Assembly: GCF_900110225.1 (NCBI RefSeq) | Contig: NZ_FOCW01000005.1 | Location: forward strand, 1 to 52,989 | Length of the DNA: 52,989 bases | DNA from: Allobrachymonas denitrificans DSM 15123 | GTDB lineage: Bacteria > Pseudomonadota > Gammaproteobacteria > Burkholderiales > Burkholderiaceae_C | Direction: 5' to 3' | In this document: positions 36,926 through 45,253 of the stretch, piece by piece | Position numbering within the stretch: position 1 is the stretch's first letter | Layout: every line of letters starts with the position of its first letter | Translations under genes and position numbers: made by a program | Notes under the pieces: model-generated | What the model was told of the DNA's origin: nothing | What the model saw: only the letters and a program-made list of their open reading frames with translations | Databases searched by the model: none

Positions 36926-38587
36926 ATGACCGGCACCCCCCTTCCCTCTCCCCCGCCTGCACGCCTGCATCTGTCGGCGCACGGCCACACCCTGCCCCTG
37001 CATGACATTGCGACCACCAGGGGGGTGGAGCAGCATCACATGGCGCTGCTGCCGGCACATGCGCTGATGCAGCGCGCCGGCTTGGCCGTGGCGCGCGTGG
37101 CGCTGGCCGTGGCACCGCATGCGCAGACGATCTGGATTGCCTGCGGGCCGGGGAACAACGGGGGCGACGGGCTGCAGGCCGGCGCCTGGCTGCAGGCACA
37201 GGGCAAGCAGGTGCTGGCGACCTTGCTGCAGCAGCCAGAAGCCTTGCCCGCCGATGCCCGCGCAGCGTACGCAGATGCGGTGGCGGCGGGCGTCAGCTTT
37301 GTTGACCGGGCGCCCCCTCTGCTCGCACACGACCTGTGCATCGACGCCCTGCTCGGGATTGGCGCCAGCCGCGCTCCCTCCGCTGCCATGCAGGCCTGCA
37401 TCACGGCCATGCAGCAAGTCCCGTGCCAGACCCTGGCGGTGGATATTCCGACCGGGCTGCATGCGGAAACGGGACACTGGCTGGAAGGCGCCAGTGCTGC
37501 GCAATGCGTCCATGCCAACCATACGGTGACGCTGCTGACGCTCAAGCCCGGCTTGTTCACCGCCCATGGCCGGGATGCCAGCGGGCAGGTCTGGTTTGAC
37601 GGGCTCGGCACCACAGCCTCCCCTGCGCCGGACGCTGCCAGCGCTACCGCATGGCTTCAGGGTGCGGACTTCAAGGCAGTGCCGCGCCTGCCGGAAAGCC
37701 CTCCAGCGTACGCCAGCCACAAGGGCAGCTTCGGCGACGTCTGCATTGTGGGCGGTGCCCCCGGCATGACAGGCGCCGCCTGGCTGGCCGGAAGCGCGGC
37801 CTTGCATGTGGGCGCCGGACGGGTTTACGTCGGCCATCTTGCAGCGGATGCAGGCAACGCATGGGCGGAACTGATGCCGCGTGCGCTGCCGGATGTAGCT
37901 GCGCTCGAGCACCTTCCGCTCACCTCTGCCACGACGGCCTGTGGTTGCGGCGGCGGAACCGTCATCGCCGATTTTCTGCCTGCCCTGCTGGATCAGTGTC
38001 CGCGACTGGTCATTGACGCGGATGGCCTGAATGCCGTGGCTGCCGATGCCGGTCTGCAGGCGCTGTTGCGCAAGCGGGCGAGCCGGCAGCAATGGACGAT
38101 ACTCACGCCGCATCCTCTGGAAGCGGCACGCCTGCTGGGCCTTGGCGCTCAGGAAGTTCAGACAGACCGCATGACAGCGGCTGCCGCGCTGGCGACGCAG
38201 TTCCAGTGTATGGTGGTTCTCAAGGGCTCCGGCAGCGTCTGCGCAGCGCCGGCCCTGCACACCGAGCCGGCACCTGCGAGCTCAGGCTGCTTCATGGCAC
38301 TGGCGGAGCAATATGAACCCGAACCGGTCACTCCGCTGCCGACCGTGCACTATTCGGGCAATGCGCGGCTGGCCACTGCAGGCACGGGGGACGTGCTGGC
38401 CGGATGCATGGCGGCTTGCTGGGCACAGGCGCATCAGGCGAACCCGGGAGCATCCGGAATGGAAACCGCCCTGCATGCCGCCAATGCGGCCGTACAACTG
38501 CACGGCCACACGGCCAATATCTGGAATTACGGCACGACGCTAACTGCATCGGTGCTGGCTGCCTTGCTGCCACGCTACTCCGGCTGA
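36926..38587 (+). CDS. nnrD: Bifunctional NAD(P)H-hydrate epimerase / ADP-dependent dehydratase
   Basis: A 553-residue metabolite-repair fusion. The N-terminal YjeF_N epimerase (about residues 25-235) has the Rossmann motif IACGPGNNGGDGLQAGAWL; the C-terminal YjeF_C dehydratase (about 245-553) has VIDADGLNAVA and the ATP/ADP-site motif ATAGTGDVLAGCMAA. Together they convert damaged S- and R-NADHX/NADPHX back to NAD(P)H. ATG at 36926 has a GGACGGA-like site upstream and begins at the family boundary. Its final codons GGC TGA are the first unit of a 19-copy GGCTGA array, so the stop codon sits inside a tandem repeat. Confidence 0.95.
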   Translation: MTGTPLPSPPPARLHLSAHGHTLPLHDIATTRGVEQHHMALLPAHALMQRAGLAVARVALAVAPHAQTIWIACGPGNNGGDGLQAGAWLQAQGKQVLATLLQQPEALPADARAAYADAVAAGVSFVDRAPPLLAHDLCIDALLGIGASRAPSAAMQACITAMQQVPCQTLAVDIPTGLHAETGHWLEGASAAQCVHANHTVTLLTLKPGLFTAHGRDASGQVWFDGLGTTASPAPDAASATAWLQGADFKAVPRLPESPPAYASHKGSFGDVCIVGGAPGMTGAAWLAGSAALHVGAGRVYVGHLAADAGNAWAELMPRALPDVAALEHLPLTSATTACGCGGGTVIADFLPALLDQCPRLVIDADGLNAVAADAGLQALLRKRASRQQWTILTPHPLEAARLLGLGAQEVQTDRMTAAAALATQFQCMVVLKGSGSVCAAPALHTEPAPASSGCFMALAEQYEPEPVTPLPTVHYSGNARLATAGTGDVLAGCMAACWAQAHQANPGASGMETALHAANAAVQLHGHTANIWNYGTTLTASVLAALLPRYSG

Positions 38588-38695
38588 GGCTGAGGCTGAG
38601 GCTGAGGCTGAGGCTGAGGCTGAGGCTGAGGCTGAGGCTGAGGCTGAGGCTGAGGCTGAGGCTGAGGCTGAGGCTGAGGCTGAGGCTGAGGCTGA
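38582..38695. repeat. Perfect (GGCTGA)19 tandem repeat
   Basis: Nineteen uninterrupted copies of the hexamer GGCTGA cover 114 bases, starting with the last sense codon and stop of nnrD. The unit is a multiple of three, so copy-number change keeps frame. Plus-strand readings give stop, Ala-Glu or Leu-Arg repeats; minus-strand readings give Ser-Ala, Gln-Pro or Ser-Leu repeats, none attached to a recognisable gene. The rest of the spacer to the rnr stop (38696-38843) holds nothing I can identify, and no intrinsic terminator is seen for either convergent gene. Confidence 0.97.
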
Positions 38696-38843
38696 CGGAT
38701 GCATGCTGCAGGCCGGCAGCCGTCGACCCATGCTGCATGTCGACACAACTGCACGGCGGCACCGCAACAGCCCCTTCGACACCACTTCGGATCACGAAGG
38801 GCTGGCCAGCCGGCACCGATCACGCCAGCTGACCCGCCCCATC

Positions 38844-41174
38844 TCAGGCCCGGCGCCGCTTGCTCGGCTTGGCCGACTTGCCACGTGATGGCGTGTCTGC
38901 CCGTGCGCCGCTGGCAGGCCTGGACGCTGTCTTGCCGCGCGCCTGACGTCGCGCCTCCTGCACTGGCGAGGCGGTACGCGCACTGCGCGTCGTGCGCTTG
39001 CGCGGCTGCCAGACGGTTTCCTCTTCGACCGCGCCACCGCCCGGCTCCACAGAGTCGGTTTCGTCCTCCACCGGAGCCGCCGCTTCGGCATTGCGCCTGG
39101 CGTTGCGCTTGCGCTGGGTCGCCGTGGTTCCCGAGACCAGACTTTCACCGGCACGCACCAGACGGAAGTCGATGCGACGGCCATCCAGGTCAACGCGGAT
39201 CACCTGCACCTGCACGCGGCTGCCCAGGGCGAAACGCACACCGGTACGTTCGCCGCGCAATTCCTGGCGGGCTTCATCGAACTTGAAGTAGTCGCCGCCC
39301 AGCTCGGTGATGTGCACCAGACCCTCGACATACATCGCATCCAGCGTGACGAACAGGCCGAAGCTGGTGACGGTGCTGACCACGCCGCTGAATTCCTCGC
39401 CGAGGAAGTCGCGCATGTACTTGCACTTGAGCCAGGCTTCCACGTCGCGGCTGGCTTCGTCGGCACGGCGTTCGTTGGCGCTGCAGTGCAGGCCGGCTGC
39501 CTCCCACGCCTGCACTTCGGCCGTGGTCTTGCGCGGCTTGTGCGTGGGAGCCTTGACGCGGGCCGCCGCCGTCTTTTCGAGGCGGCGCGCCAGCTTGGCA
39601 TGCGCCTCGCCCGGCGTGGGCAGGGCCGGCAGCACGTAGCGCTCGTTGTGCAGGATGGACTTGATGACACGATGCACCAGCAGGTCGGGATAGCGCCGGA
39701 TCGGACTGGTGAAATGCGTGTACGCATCGAAGGCCAAGCCGAAGTGGCCACTGTTCTCGGGCGTGTAGATGGCCTGCTGCATGCTGCGCAGCAGCATGGT
39801 GTGGATCTGCTCGGCGTCCGGCCGATCCTTGGTGGCCTCGGCAATGGCGGCAAATTCGCGCGTCTGCGGTTCGTCACTGACGCCCAGCGGCACCCCCATG
39901 GTGCGCAGGTAGTTGCGCAGGGTCTCGACCTTTTCGGGTGTGGGCCCTTCGTGCACACGGAACAGGCCGGCGCGCTTGTGCTCGCCGATGAAGTCGGCCG
40001 CGCAGACGTTGGCGGCCAGCATGCACTCCTCGATCAGCTTGTGGGCATCGTTGCGCACGCGCGGCACGATTTTCTCGATACGGCCGTTCTCGTCACAGAC
40101 GATCTGCGTCTCGACCGTGTCCAGATCGATCGCACCCCGGCGGTCGCGCGCCTTGAGCAGGGACTTGAACACGCCGTGCAGATCCAGCAGATTGTCCACG
40201 CGGTCCTTGAACTTGCGCGCGTCCAGCCCCTTGGTATTGGACAGGATGGCTGCCACCTGCGTGTAGGTGAAGCGTGCGTGGCTGTACATCACCGCCGGAT
40301 AGAACTGGTAGGCGTGAATGTCGCCCTCTTCCGTGATCAGCATGTCGCAGACCATGCACAGGCGGTTCACCTCCGGGTTGAGCGAGCACAGGCCGTTGGA
40401 CAGCTTCTCGGGCAGCATGGGAATCACGCGGCGCGGGAAGTAGACACTGGTGGCGCGGTCGTAGGCGTCGATGTCGATGGCATTGCCGGTCTGCACGTAG
40501 TGGCTGACGTCGGCGATGGCAACCAGCAGGCGCCAGCCCTTCTTCGCGGACTTGCCACGGCCCGACAGCACTGCCGGTTCGCAATACACGGCATCGTCGA
40601 AGTCGCGGGCGTCTTCGCCGTCGATGGTGACCAGAGGCACATCGGTCAGGTCGACACGGCCACCCAGATCGCCCGGCTGCACGGTGCTCGGCAAGGCCTT
40701 GGCCTGTTGCAGGCAGGCGTCGGAAAAGATGTGCGGCACACCGTACTTGCGCACGGCGATCTCGATCTCCATGCCGGGATCATCGACCTCGCCCAGCACT
40801 TCCTTGACGCGACCGACGGGCTGGCCATACAGCGCAGGCGCCTCGGTCAGCTCGACCACCACCACCTGGCCGGGACCGGCGGTGGCAGTGGCGTCCTTGG
40901 GAATCAGCACGTCCTGACCATAGCGCTTGTCTTCGGGCGCGACCAGCCAGACGCCGTTCTCCTGCAGGAGGCGGCCGATGATGGGCTGGTTGCTACGCTC
41001 AATGATCTCCACCACGCGCCCTTCGGGGCGGCCGCGGCGGTCGAGCCGTGCGATGCGGACCTTGACGCGGTCCTTGTGCAGCACAGCGCGCATTTCATTG
41101 GGGGGAAGGTAGACATCGGGGCGTCCGTCGTCCGGAATCACAAAGCCGTGCCCGTCGCGGTGTCCCTGCACCAC
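38844..41174 (-). CDS. rnr: Ribonuclease R, lacking the usual N-terminal helix-turn-helix region
   Basis: A 776-residue processive 3'-5' exoribonuclease of the RNase II/R family that degrades structured RNA. It opens directly in the first cold-shock domain (VQGHRDGHGFVIPDDGRPDVYLPP in parts), then the RNB catalytic domain with the DGEDARDFDDAVYCEP acidic cluster, the S1 domain (GVVSTVTSFGLFVTLDAMYVEGLVHI, in parts) and a basic Lys/Arg-rich tail of about 100 residues. The ~60-90 residues before the cold-shock domain in E. coli RNase R are missing. The first usable start is GTG at 41174 (or the next codon). The frame is open to about 41243 but has no ATG/GTG/TTG there. Confidence 0.93.
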   Translation of the reverse strand: MVQGHRDGHGFVIPDDGRPDVYLPPNEMRAVLHKDRVKVRIARLDRRGRPEGRVVEIIERSNQPIIGRLLQENGVWLVAPEDKRYGQDVLIPKDATATAGPGQVVVVELTEAPALYGQPVGRVKEVLGEVDDPGMEIEIAVRKYGVPHIFSDACLQQAKALPSTVQPGDLGGRVDLTDVPLVTIDGEDARDFDDAVYCEPAVLSGRGKSAKKGWRLLVAIADVSHYVQTGNAIDIDAYDRATSVYFPRRVIPMLPEKLSNGLCSLNPEVNRLCMVCDMLITEEGDIHAYQFYPAVMYSHARFTYTQVAAILSNTKGLDARKFKDRVDNLLDLHGVFKSLLKARDRRGAIDLDTVETQIVCDENGRIEKIVPRVRNDAHKLIEECMLAANVCAADFIGEHKRAGLFRVHEGPTPEKVETLRNYLRTMGVPLGVSDEPQTREFAAIAEATKDRPDAEQIHTMLLRSMQQAIYTPENSGHFGLAFDAYTHFTSPIRRYPDLLVHRVIKSILHNERYVLPALPTPGEAHAKLARRLEKTAAARVKAPTHKPRKTTAEVQAWEAAGLHCSANERRADEASRDVEAWLKCKYMRDFLGEEFSGVVSTVTSFGLFVTLDAMYVEGLVHITELGGDYFKFDEARQELRGERTGVRFALGSRVQVQVIRVDLDGRRIDFRLVRAGESLVSGTTATQRKRNARRNAEAAAPVEDETDSVEPGGGAVEEETVWQPRKRTTRSARTASPVQEARRQARGKTASRPASGARADTPSRGKSAKPSKRRRA

Positions 41175-41210
41175 ACCTTCAATTTCTTGGTCAAAATCTT
41201 TTTCTTGATT

Positions 41211-41239
41211 TTGTTTTTTTGCGGAATTCTTGATACAAT
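41211..41239 (+). promoter_or_regulatory. Promoter of the first tRNA-Leu
   Basis: TTGTTT (41211-41216) and TACAAT (41234-41239) are separated by 17 bases, a good sigma-70 promoter, with the mature tRNA beginning 18 bases past the -10 box. It lies within the 82-base spacer shared with divergent rnr. Confidence 0.7.
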
Positions 41240-41256
41240 CACCTTCTTAAGTTGAT

Positions 41257-41341
<85 letters not shown>

Positions 41342-41361
41342 TCAACAGAAGCAAATCATAG

Positions 41362-41381
41362 CCGCCAATAGGCGGTTTTTT
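41362..41381 (+). terminator. Terminator of tRNA-Leu copy 1
   Basis: CCGCC-AATA-GGCGG followed by TTTTTT about 20 bases after the CCA end. It shows the two tRNA-Leu genes are separate transcription units. Confidence 0.85.
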
Positions 41382-41454
41382 GATGCTGCAAACAATGTTT
41401 CGGAAACATGACCTGCTTCAGGCAGATGACTCCGAAAAGTTTTTTTGCAACAGG

Positions 41455-41483
41455 CTTCAAAACAGAAAATTTACTGTTATAGT
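41455..41483 (+). promoter_or_regulatory. Probable promoter of the second tRNA-Leu
   Basis: A -10 box TATAGT (41478-41483) lies 19 bases before the mature tRNA, with a weak -35 (CTTCAA) 17 bases upstream. The stretch CCTTCTT(C/A)AG just before both tRNA genes is shared, showing that the duplication included some 5' flank. Confidence 0.5.
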
Positions 41484-41502
41484 AACGCCTTCTTCAGATG
41501 AC

Positions 41503-41587
<85 letters not shown>

Positions 41588-41608
41588 GTCATCGAAGAAA
41601 CGCAATCA

Positions 41609-41630
41609 ACCGCCCTTGAGGCGGTTTTTT
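41609..41630 (+). terminator. Terminator of tRNA-Leu copy 2
   Basis: CCGCC-CTTGA-GGCGG followed by TTTTTT about 20 bases past the CCA end, closely similar to the terminator of copy 1. Confidence 0.85.
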
Positions 41631-41739
41631 GTTGCCTGTTGATTGAACGTCGCAGAGGCAAGTGGGTCAGACTGCACACACTTGGGATTCCGGTTCCTCG
41701 TATTCGTGGCTCGTCGAACGATTGCGGCAGCCCCCACCC

Positions 41740-43173
41740 TCACGGACGCCTGGCCGATTCCACGACGACGCGCAAGCCACCCAATGCCTCGCTGCGACCA
41801 AGCACGATATCCAGGCCATGCCGTGCAGCAATACGCCGCACAATGGACCAGCCGAGGCCACTGCCTGTCTTGCCGGTGCCGAGCACGCGGAAGAAGCGTT
41901 CACCCAGTCGGGCCATGTCTTCCTCGCTCATGCCGGGGCCGCTATCTTCCACCACCCAGCGCACGCCTCCTTCAGGCTGCTGCGCGAAGGACACGCGCAC
42001 TTCTGCGCCGTCCGGGCTGTAGCGCAAGGCGTTATCCAGCAGGTTGCGCAGCAACACTCCCGCGAGCGTGGGCGGCAGCGAGGACGGCAATTGCGCGGGT
42101 GCCTCGCATTCGATGGTCTGGTCGCGCGGATCAGCCTGCGTGTATTGCAGGTCCTGCACGACCTGGCGCAAGGCGGGAAGGATATCGGCAGTTGGAGCAC
42201 CGTCGGTACGCGCAGCGGCATCCTCGGTGTCTGCCTCGAGACGGGCCAGCTGCAGCAGCTGCTCGACCATGCGCGTGGCGCGGTCGCATCCCTGCAGCAC
42301 CCCTTGCAGGGCATGCTGACGCTCTCCGTCATCCTGTGCGCCCAGAGCCACCTGCGCCATCATGCGGATGGCGGCAATGGGGGTACGCAGCTCATGGGCT
42401 GCATCAGCGGTGAATCGGCGCTCGTTCTGCAGCATGTCACCGATGCGGACGAACATCTGGTTGATGGCACGCGTCAGCGGCTGGATCTCGCGCGGGGTCC
42501 GCTCCAGCATCAGAGGGGCGTGGGAATGCGGAGGCCGCTGTGCGATCTGCTGCCCCACTTCGCGCAAGGGACGCATGGCCGCGCGCAGCGACAGCCAGGC
42601 GACCAGCGCCACTACCGGGAACATCAGCAGCAAGGCCAGCAACAGGGTGCGCACACTGGCGGTGGCGATCTCGTGGCGCACTTCGGCGTCCTCTGCCACC
42701 ATCACGCGGACCTTGTCATCATCGCCTGCTGCTGTGAAGACGCGCCAGTTGCGCTGTCCCGTCCTCGCGTCGGAAAAACCCAGGCTGCCGTCGCCCAGGG
42801 GCTGACGCGGCGCATGCAGGGACTGCGCGAGCAGGGAGTCTCCTTTCCAGACCTGGTACACGGTGTGGATGTGGTATTTGCGCCCGCCCTTGCCGCGGCG
42901 CGGACGCTGCTCCAGTTCTCCGAATTCATCCTCGTCGATTTCGTCCAGCGGTTGCGCGGCCAGCAACAGCGCCGTCTGTTCGAGATGCGTGTCCAGCAGT
43001 TCGTTGACTTCGTGGCGCGTGATGTACCAGGTGCCGGCGATCACCATCACCCACACCAGCGCCAATGCCGAGAGGATGACAGTCAGCAGGCGCAGGTAGA
43101 TGGAATAGCTGCGCGCAGGCGCTGCCGCCGCATCCTGCGGAGCCGAAGAAGCCCCCCTGCCTGCCAGACGCAT
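41740..43173 (-). CDS. Sensor histidine kinase (QseC-like)
   Basis: A 477-residue membrane kinase. Two membrane helices (about residues 27-50 and 175-197) flank a ~125-residue periplasmic sensor region of the 2CSK_N/QseC type, followed by HAMP, the dimerisation/phosphoacceptor helix with His260 in AAHELRTPIAAIR, and a catalytic domain with N-box LLRNLLDNALRYSP, G1 DSGPGM and G2 GSGLGWSIV. ATG at 43173 has GGAG seven bases upstream; a GTG two codons earlier overlaps the response-regulator stop. It phosphorylates the regulator encoded just upstream. The signal is unknown. The neighbouring cytochromes suggest a redox or oxygen-related stimulus, which is inference. Confidence 0.93.
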   Translation of the reverse strand: MRLAGRGASSAPQDAAAAPARSYSIYLRLLTVILSALALVWVMVIAGTWYITRHEVNELLDTHLEQTALLLAAQPLDEIDEDEFGELEQRPRRGKGGRKYHIHTVYQVWKGDSLLAQSLHAPRQPLGDGSLGFSDARTGQRNWRVFTAAGDDDKVRVMVAEDAEVRHEIATASVRTLLLALLLMFPVVALVAWLSLRAAMRPLREVGQQIAQRPPHSHAPLMLERTPREIQPLTRAINQMFVRIGDMLQNERRFTADAAHELRTPIAAIRMMAQVALGAQDDGERQHALQGVLQGCDRATRMVEQLLQLARLEADTEDAAARTDGAPTADILPALRQVVQDLQYTQADPRDQTIECEAPAQLPSSLPPTLAGVLLRNLLDNALRYSPDGAEVRVSFAQQPEGGVRWVVEDSGPGMSEEDMARLGERFFRVLGTGKTGSGLGWSIVRRIAARHGLDIVLGRSEALGGLRVVVESARRP

Positions 43174-43175
43174 GA

Positions 43176-43850
43176 TCACTCTCCGCTGCGTACCACTTCA
43201 GGCAGCAGATAGCCTACGCCGCGCACCGTCTCGATCAGCTCGCTGCCGAGCTTGCGGCGCAGGTGATAGACATGCACCTCCACCGCATTGCTTGCGACTT
43301 CGGTGCCCCAAGGATAGATTTTCTCTTCCAGCTGCTCGCGGCTCATGACGCGGCCGGCGTTGCGCATCAGGGCATGCAGCAGATCGTATTCGCGCTGCGC
43401 CAGATCAACGGGCTTGCCTGCCAACGTGACCTTGTGCGCAGACGGATCCAGCACCACGTCTCCGGCGCGAAGCATGTTGCTTGCCTGCCCGCTGGAGCGG
43501 CGCACCAGGGCGCGCAGACGCGCGGCCAGTTCATGCAGATCGACCGGCTTGACGACGTAATCGTCGGCGCCGGTATCGAGACCCTGGATACGCGACTGCA
43601 CGGCGTCACGCGCGGTGAGCACCAGCACCGGGGTGGAGCGGCCCTGCTGGCGCAGGGCCTGCAGCACTTCCATGCCATCCATGCGCGGCAGGCCCAGATC
43701 GAGCACGGCGGCCTCGTAATCCACCGCCTGCAGCTCGCGCAGGGCGGCGCTGCCGTCCCGCACCCAGTCCACATGGAAGCCCTGCTGCTGCAGCCCCGCA
43801 CGCAGTGCGGTGCCCAGCAGTTCGTCGTCTTCGGCCAGCAGGATACGCAT
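43176..43850 (-). CDS. OmpR-family response regulator (QseB-like)
   Basis: A 224-residue regulator. The receiver domain (1-115) has acidic pocket residues in LLAEDDE, the phosphoacceptor Asp51 in AAVLDLGLPRMDG, and Lys in DDYVVKPVDL. A winged-helix DNA-binding domain (about 125-220) has the ISxxEVHVYHLRRKLG-type recognition segment (SNAVEVHVYHLRRKLGSEL). It overlaps the kinase start region and lies 33 bases downstream of the cytochrome b561 gene, so it is probably in one transcript with the cytochromes and may autoregulate that operon. Confidence 0.95.
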   Translation of the reverse strand: MRILLAEDDELLGTALRAGLQQQGFHVDWVRDGSAALRELQAVDYEAAVLDLGLPRMDGMEVLQALRQQGRSTPVLVLTARDAVQSRIQGLDTGADDYVVKPVDLHELAARLRALVRRSSGQASNMLRAGDVVLDPSAHKVTLAGKPVDLAQREYDLLHALMRNAGRVMSREQLEEKIYPWGTEVASNAVEVHVYHLRRKLGSELIETVRGVGYLLPEVVRSGE

Positions 43851-43883
43851 GATGTTTCGAGTGCTCCCTAATCGCTTGCTTGC

Positions 43884-44648
43884 TCAGTCGTCGTCATGGT
43901 CGCCGGCATCGCCGCTGCCCTGCATGAGTGCGGGCGTTGCGCCGTCGGCAGTCAGCGCTGAGCGCGCATCCTGCCAGTACCATCCGCCAAAGGCTACCAT
44001 AGCCAGACTCAGCAGGAGTGCCAGCCAGGCACGATTGTGCGGAACCAGATCCGGGCCGGAGCCAGGCTGGCGACCACCCAGCATGGGGCGCACCAGATTC
44101 TGGCCACGCAGCAGGCTGCCAACCAGCAACACTCCCAGATGCAGCAGCACGGCAAACAAGGCGAAGTTGCCCAGCCACTCGTGCAGCTCTGCCATCCACT
44201 CGCCCGTGATTTCCTGATAGGTGATGTAGCCGCTCAGCCCCAGCCAGGGCAAGGCAGCGATCAGCACGACGATGGACAGGCTGGTGCCCTGGCTCATGGC
44301 CTGGCGCAGTTGCGTGCCGGGTTGTGCCGTCCAGGCCTGCAGGCCGCGGCTGGAGAACTGCTCGCGCAGCCAGCGCAGGGAGGAGACCATGCGACGCCCC
44401 CAGATGGTCAGCGCAACCGACTGCGGGCCGACAAGACCCCAGACGATACGGAACACCAGTGCGATCACCATGCTGTAGCCGGCGATCACGTGCCAGATGC
44501 GCCAGCTTTCGCTGTCACCGGTGATGTAGGCCACCAGGAAGCTGGCGGCGATCCACCAGTGGGCAGCGCGGGTGGGCGCGTCCTTCACGCGGCGGGTGGG
44601 TGCAGCTGCCGCAGCAGCGGCAGGAACGGAAGAAACAGTGGTGTTCAT
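43884..44648 (-). CDS. Cytochrome b561-type membrane protein
   Basis: A 254-residue protein with four to five membrane helices and the histidines of a bacterial b-type cytochrome: His30 (RAAHWW) and His53 (IWHVIAGYSM) in the first half, and the pair in LHEWLGNFALFAVLLHLGVLL in the second. The C-terminus has an extra helix (WLALLLSLAMVAFGGWYW) and an acidic His/Asp tail. It resembles the cytochrome b that lies next to DHC and SHP genes in other proteobacteria, where it is thought to pass electrons from the quinone pool to the diheme cytochrome. It is 14 bases after the diheme cytochrome gene. Confidence 0.9.
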   Translation of the reverse strand: MNTTVSSVPAAAAAAAPTRRVKDAPTRAAHWWIAASFLVAYITGDSESWRIWHVIAGYSMVIALVFRIVWGLVGPQSVALTIWGRRMVSSLRWLREQFSSRGLQAWTAQPGTQLRQAMSQGTSLSIVVLIAALPWLGLSGYITYQEITGEWMAELHEWLGNFALFAVLLHLGVLLVGSLLRGQNLVRPMLGGRQPGSGPDLVPHNRAWLALLLSLAMVAFGGWYWQDARSALTADGATPALMQGSGDAGDHDDD

Positions 44649-44662
44649 GGTGGTCTCCGGAA

Positions 44663-45232
44663 TCAGCGCGGGATACGCACGCTGTCTTCGTCATAGTTGC
44701 CCTTGTCGGCACCGGTGTGGCAGGCCATGCAGTTAGCCGGGCTGCCGATCTTGGCGCGCTTGAAGGTGGAGGCAGGAATTTCGTCGTGCTCGTGCAGGAA
44801 CCAGCGCGTGCGGGTGATGCGGTCTTCCGGCGGCGTACCCAGGCGACGGGAACTGCCGGCATTGGCCTGCAGCCAGGTGGAAATGGTCTTGACGCTGGCA
44901 GCATCGATGGAGGCATCGGTGCCGTAGTGCTTGTCCAGCGTGTTCATCATGCGTTGCCACGAGGCTGCCGGCAGAAAGCGCGGCTCGAAGGCCATGTGGC
45001 AGGAGGCGCATTCGGCCTGGTAGGCTTTGGGCATGGCTGCGAGAGCCGTCTTGGCAGCCGGACGCCTTTCGGATTCGCGGCGCTCGCTGCGGGGTGCTTC
45101 GCGCTCCTCATGATCGTCGTCGGCAAGCACCTGACTGCTGAACAGGGGCAAGGTGATGGCAGCGCCTACGGCGGCAATGCCGGCAATCCACCAGCGCTTG
45201 CGGCCAGCAGACGGTTGTGAAGTTGGTTGCAT
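44663..45232 (-). CDS. Diheme cytochrome c (DHC-like)
   Basis: A 189-residue exported or anchored protein. An N-terminal hydrophobic helix (about residues 14-36) precedes a charged Glu/Arg linker, then two heme motifs, CASCH at 75-79 and CMACH at 168-172. The pattern AYQAECASCHMAFEPRFLP and the spacing match the diheme cytochromes found beside SHP. It is 14 bases upstream of the cytochrome b561 gene and 21 bases downstream of the SHP-like gene, so the three heme proteins form one operon. The likely role is electron transfer between the membrane cytochrome b and SHP. Confidence 0.9.
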   Translation of the reverse strand: MQPTSQPSAGRKRWWIAGIAAVGAAITLPLFSSQVLADDDHEEREAPRSERRESERRPAAKTALAAMPKAYQAECASCHMAFEPRFLPAASWQRMMNTLDKHYGTDASIDAASVKTISTWLQANAGSSRRLGTPPEDRITRTRWFLHEHDEIPASTFKRAKIGSPANCMACHTGADKGNYDEDSVRIPR

Positions 45233-45253
45233 GACGTTCTCCTTGAAGGTGGA

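Noticed and set aside
38582-38695. Possible CRISPR-like or REP array
   Set aside because: The units are six bases with no spacers, so it is a simple sequence repeat.
38328-38832. Frames encoding (Ser-Leu)n, (Ser-Ala)n, (Gln-Pro)n or (Leu-Arg)n proteins across the hexamer array
   Set aside because: They arise only because a hexamer without stops is translated in each frame; the flanking residues resemble no protein and no start signal is seen.
41643-41760. Short plus-strand frames after the second tRNA-Leu
   Set aside because: They run into the antisense of the histidine kinase and begin within or just after the tRNA terminator, without a start signal.
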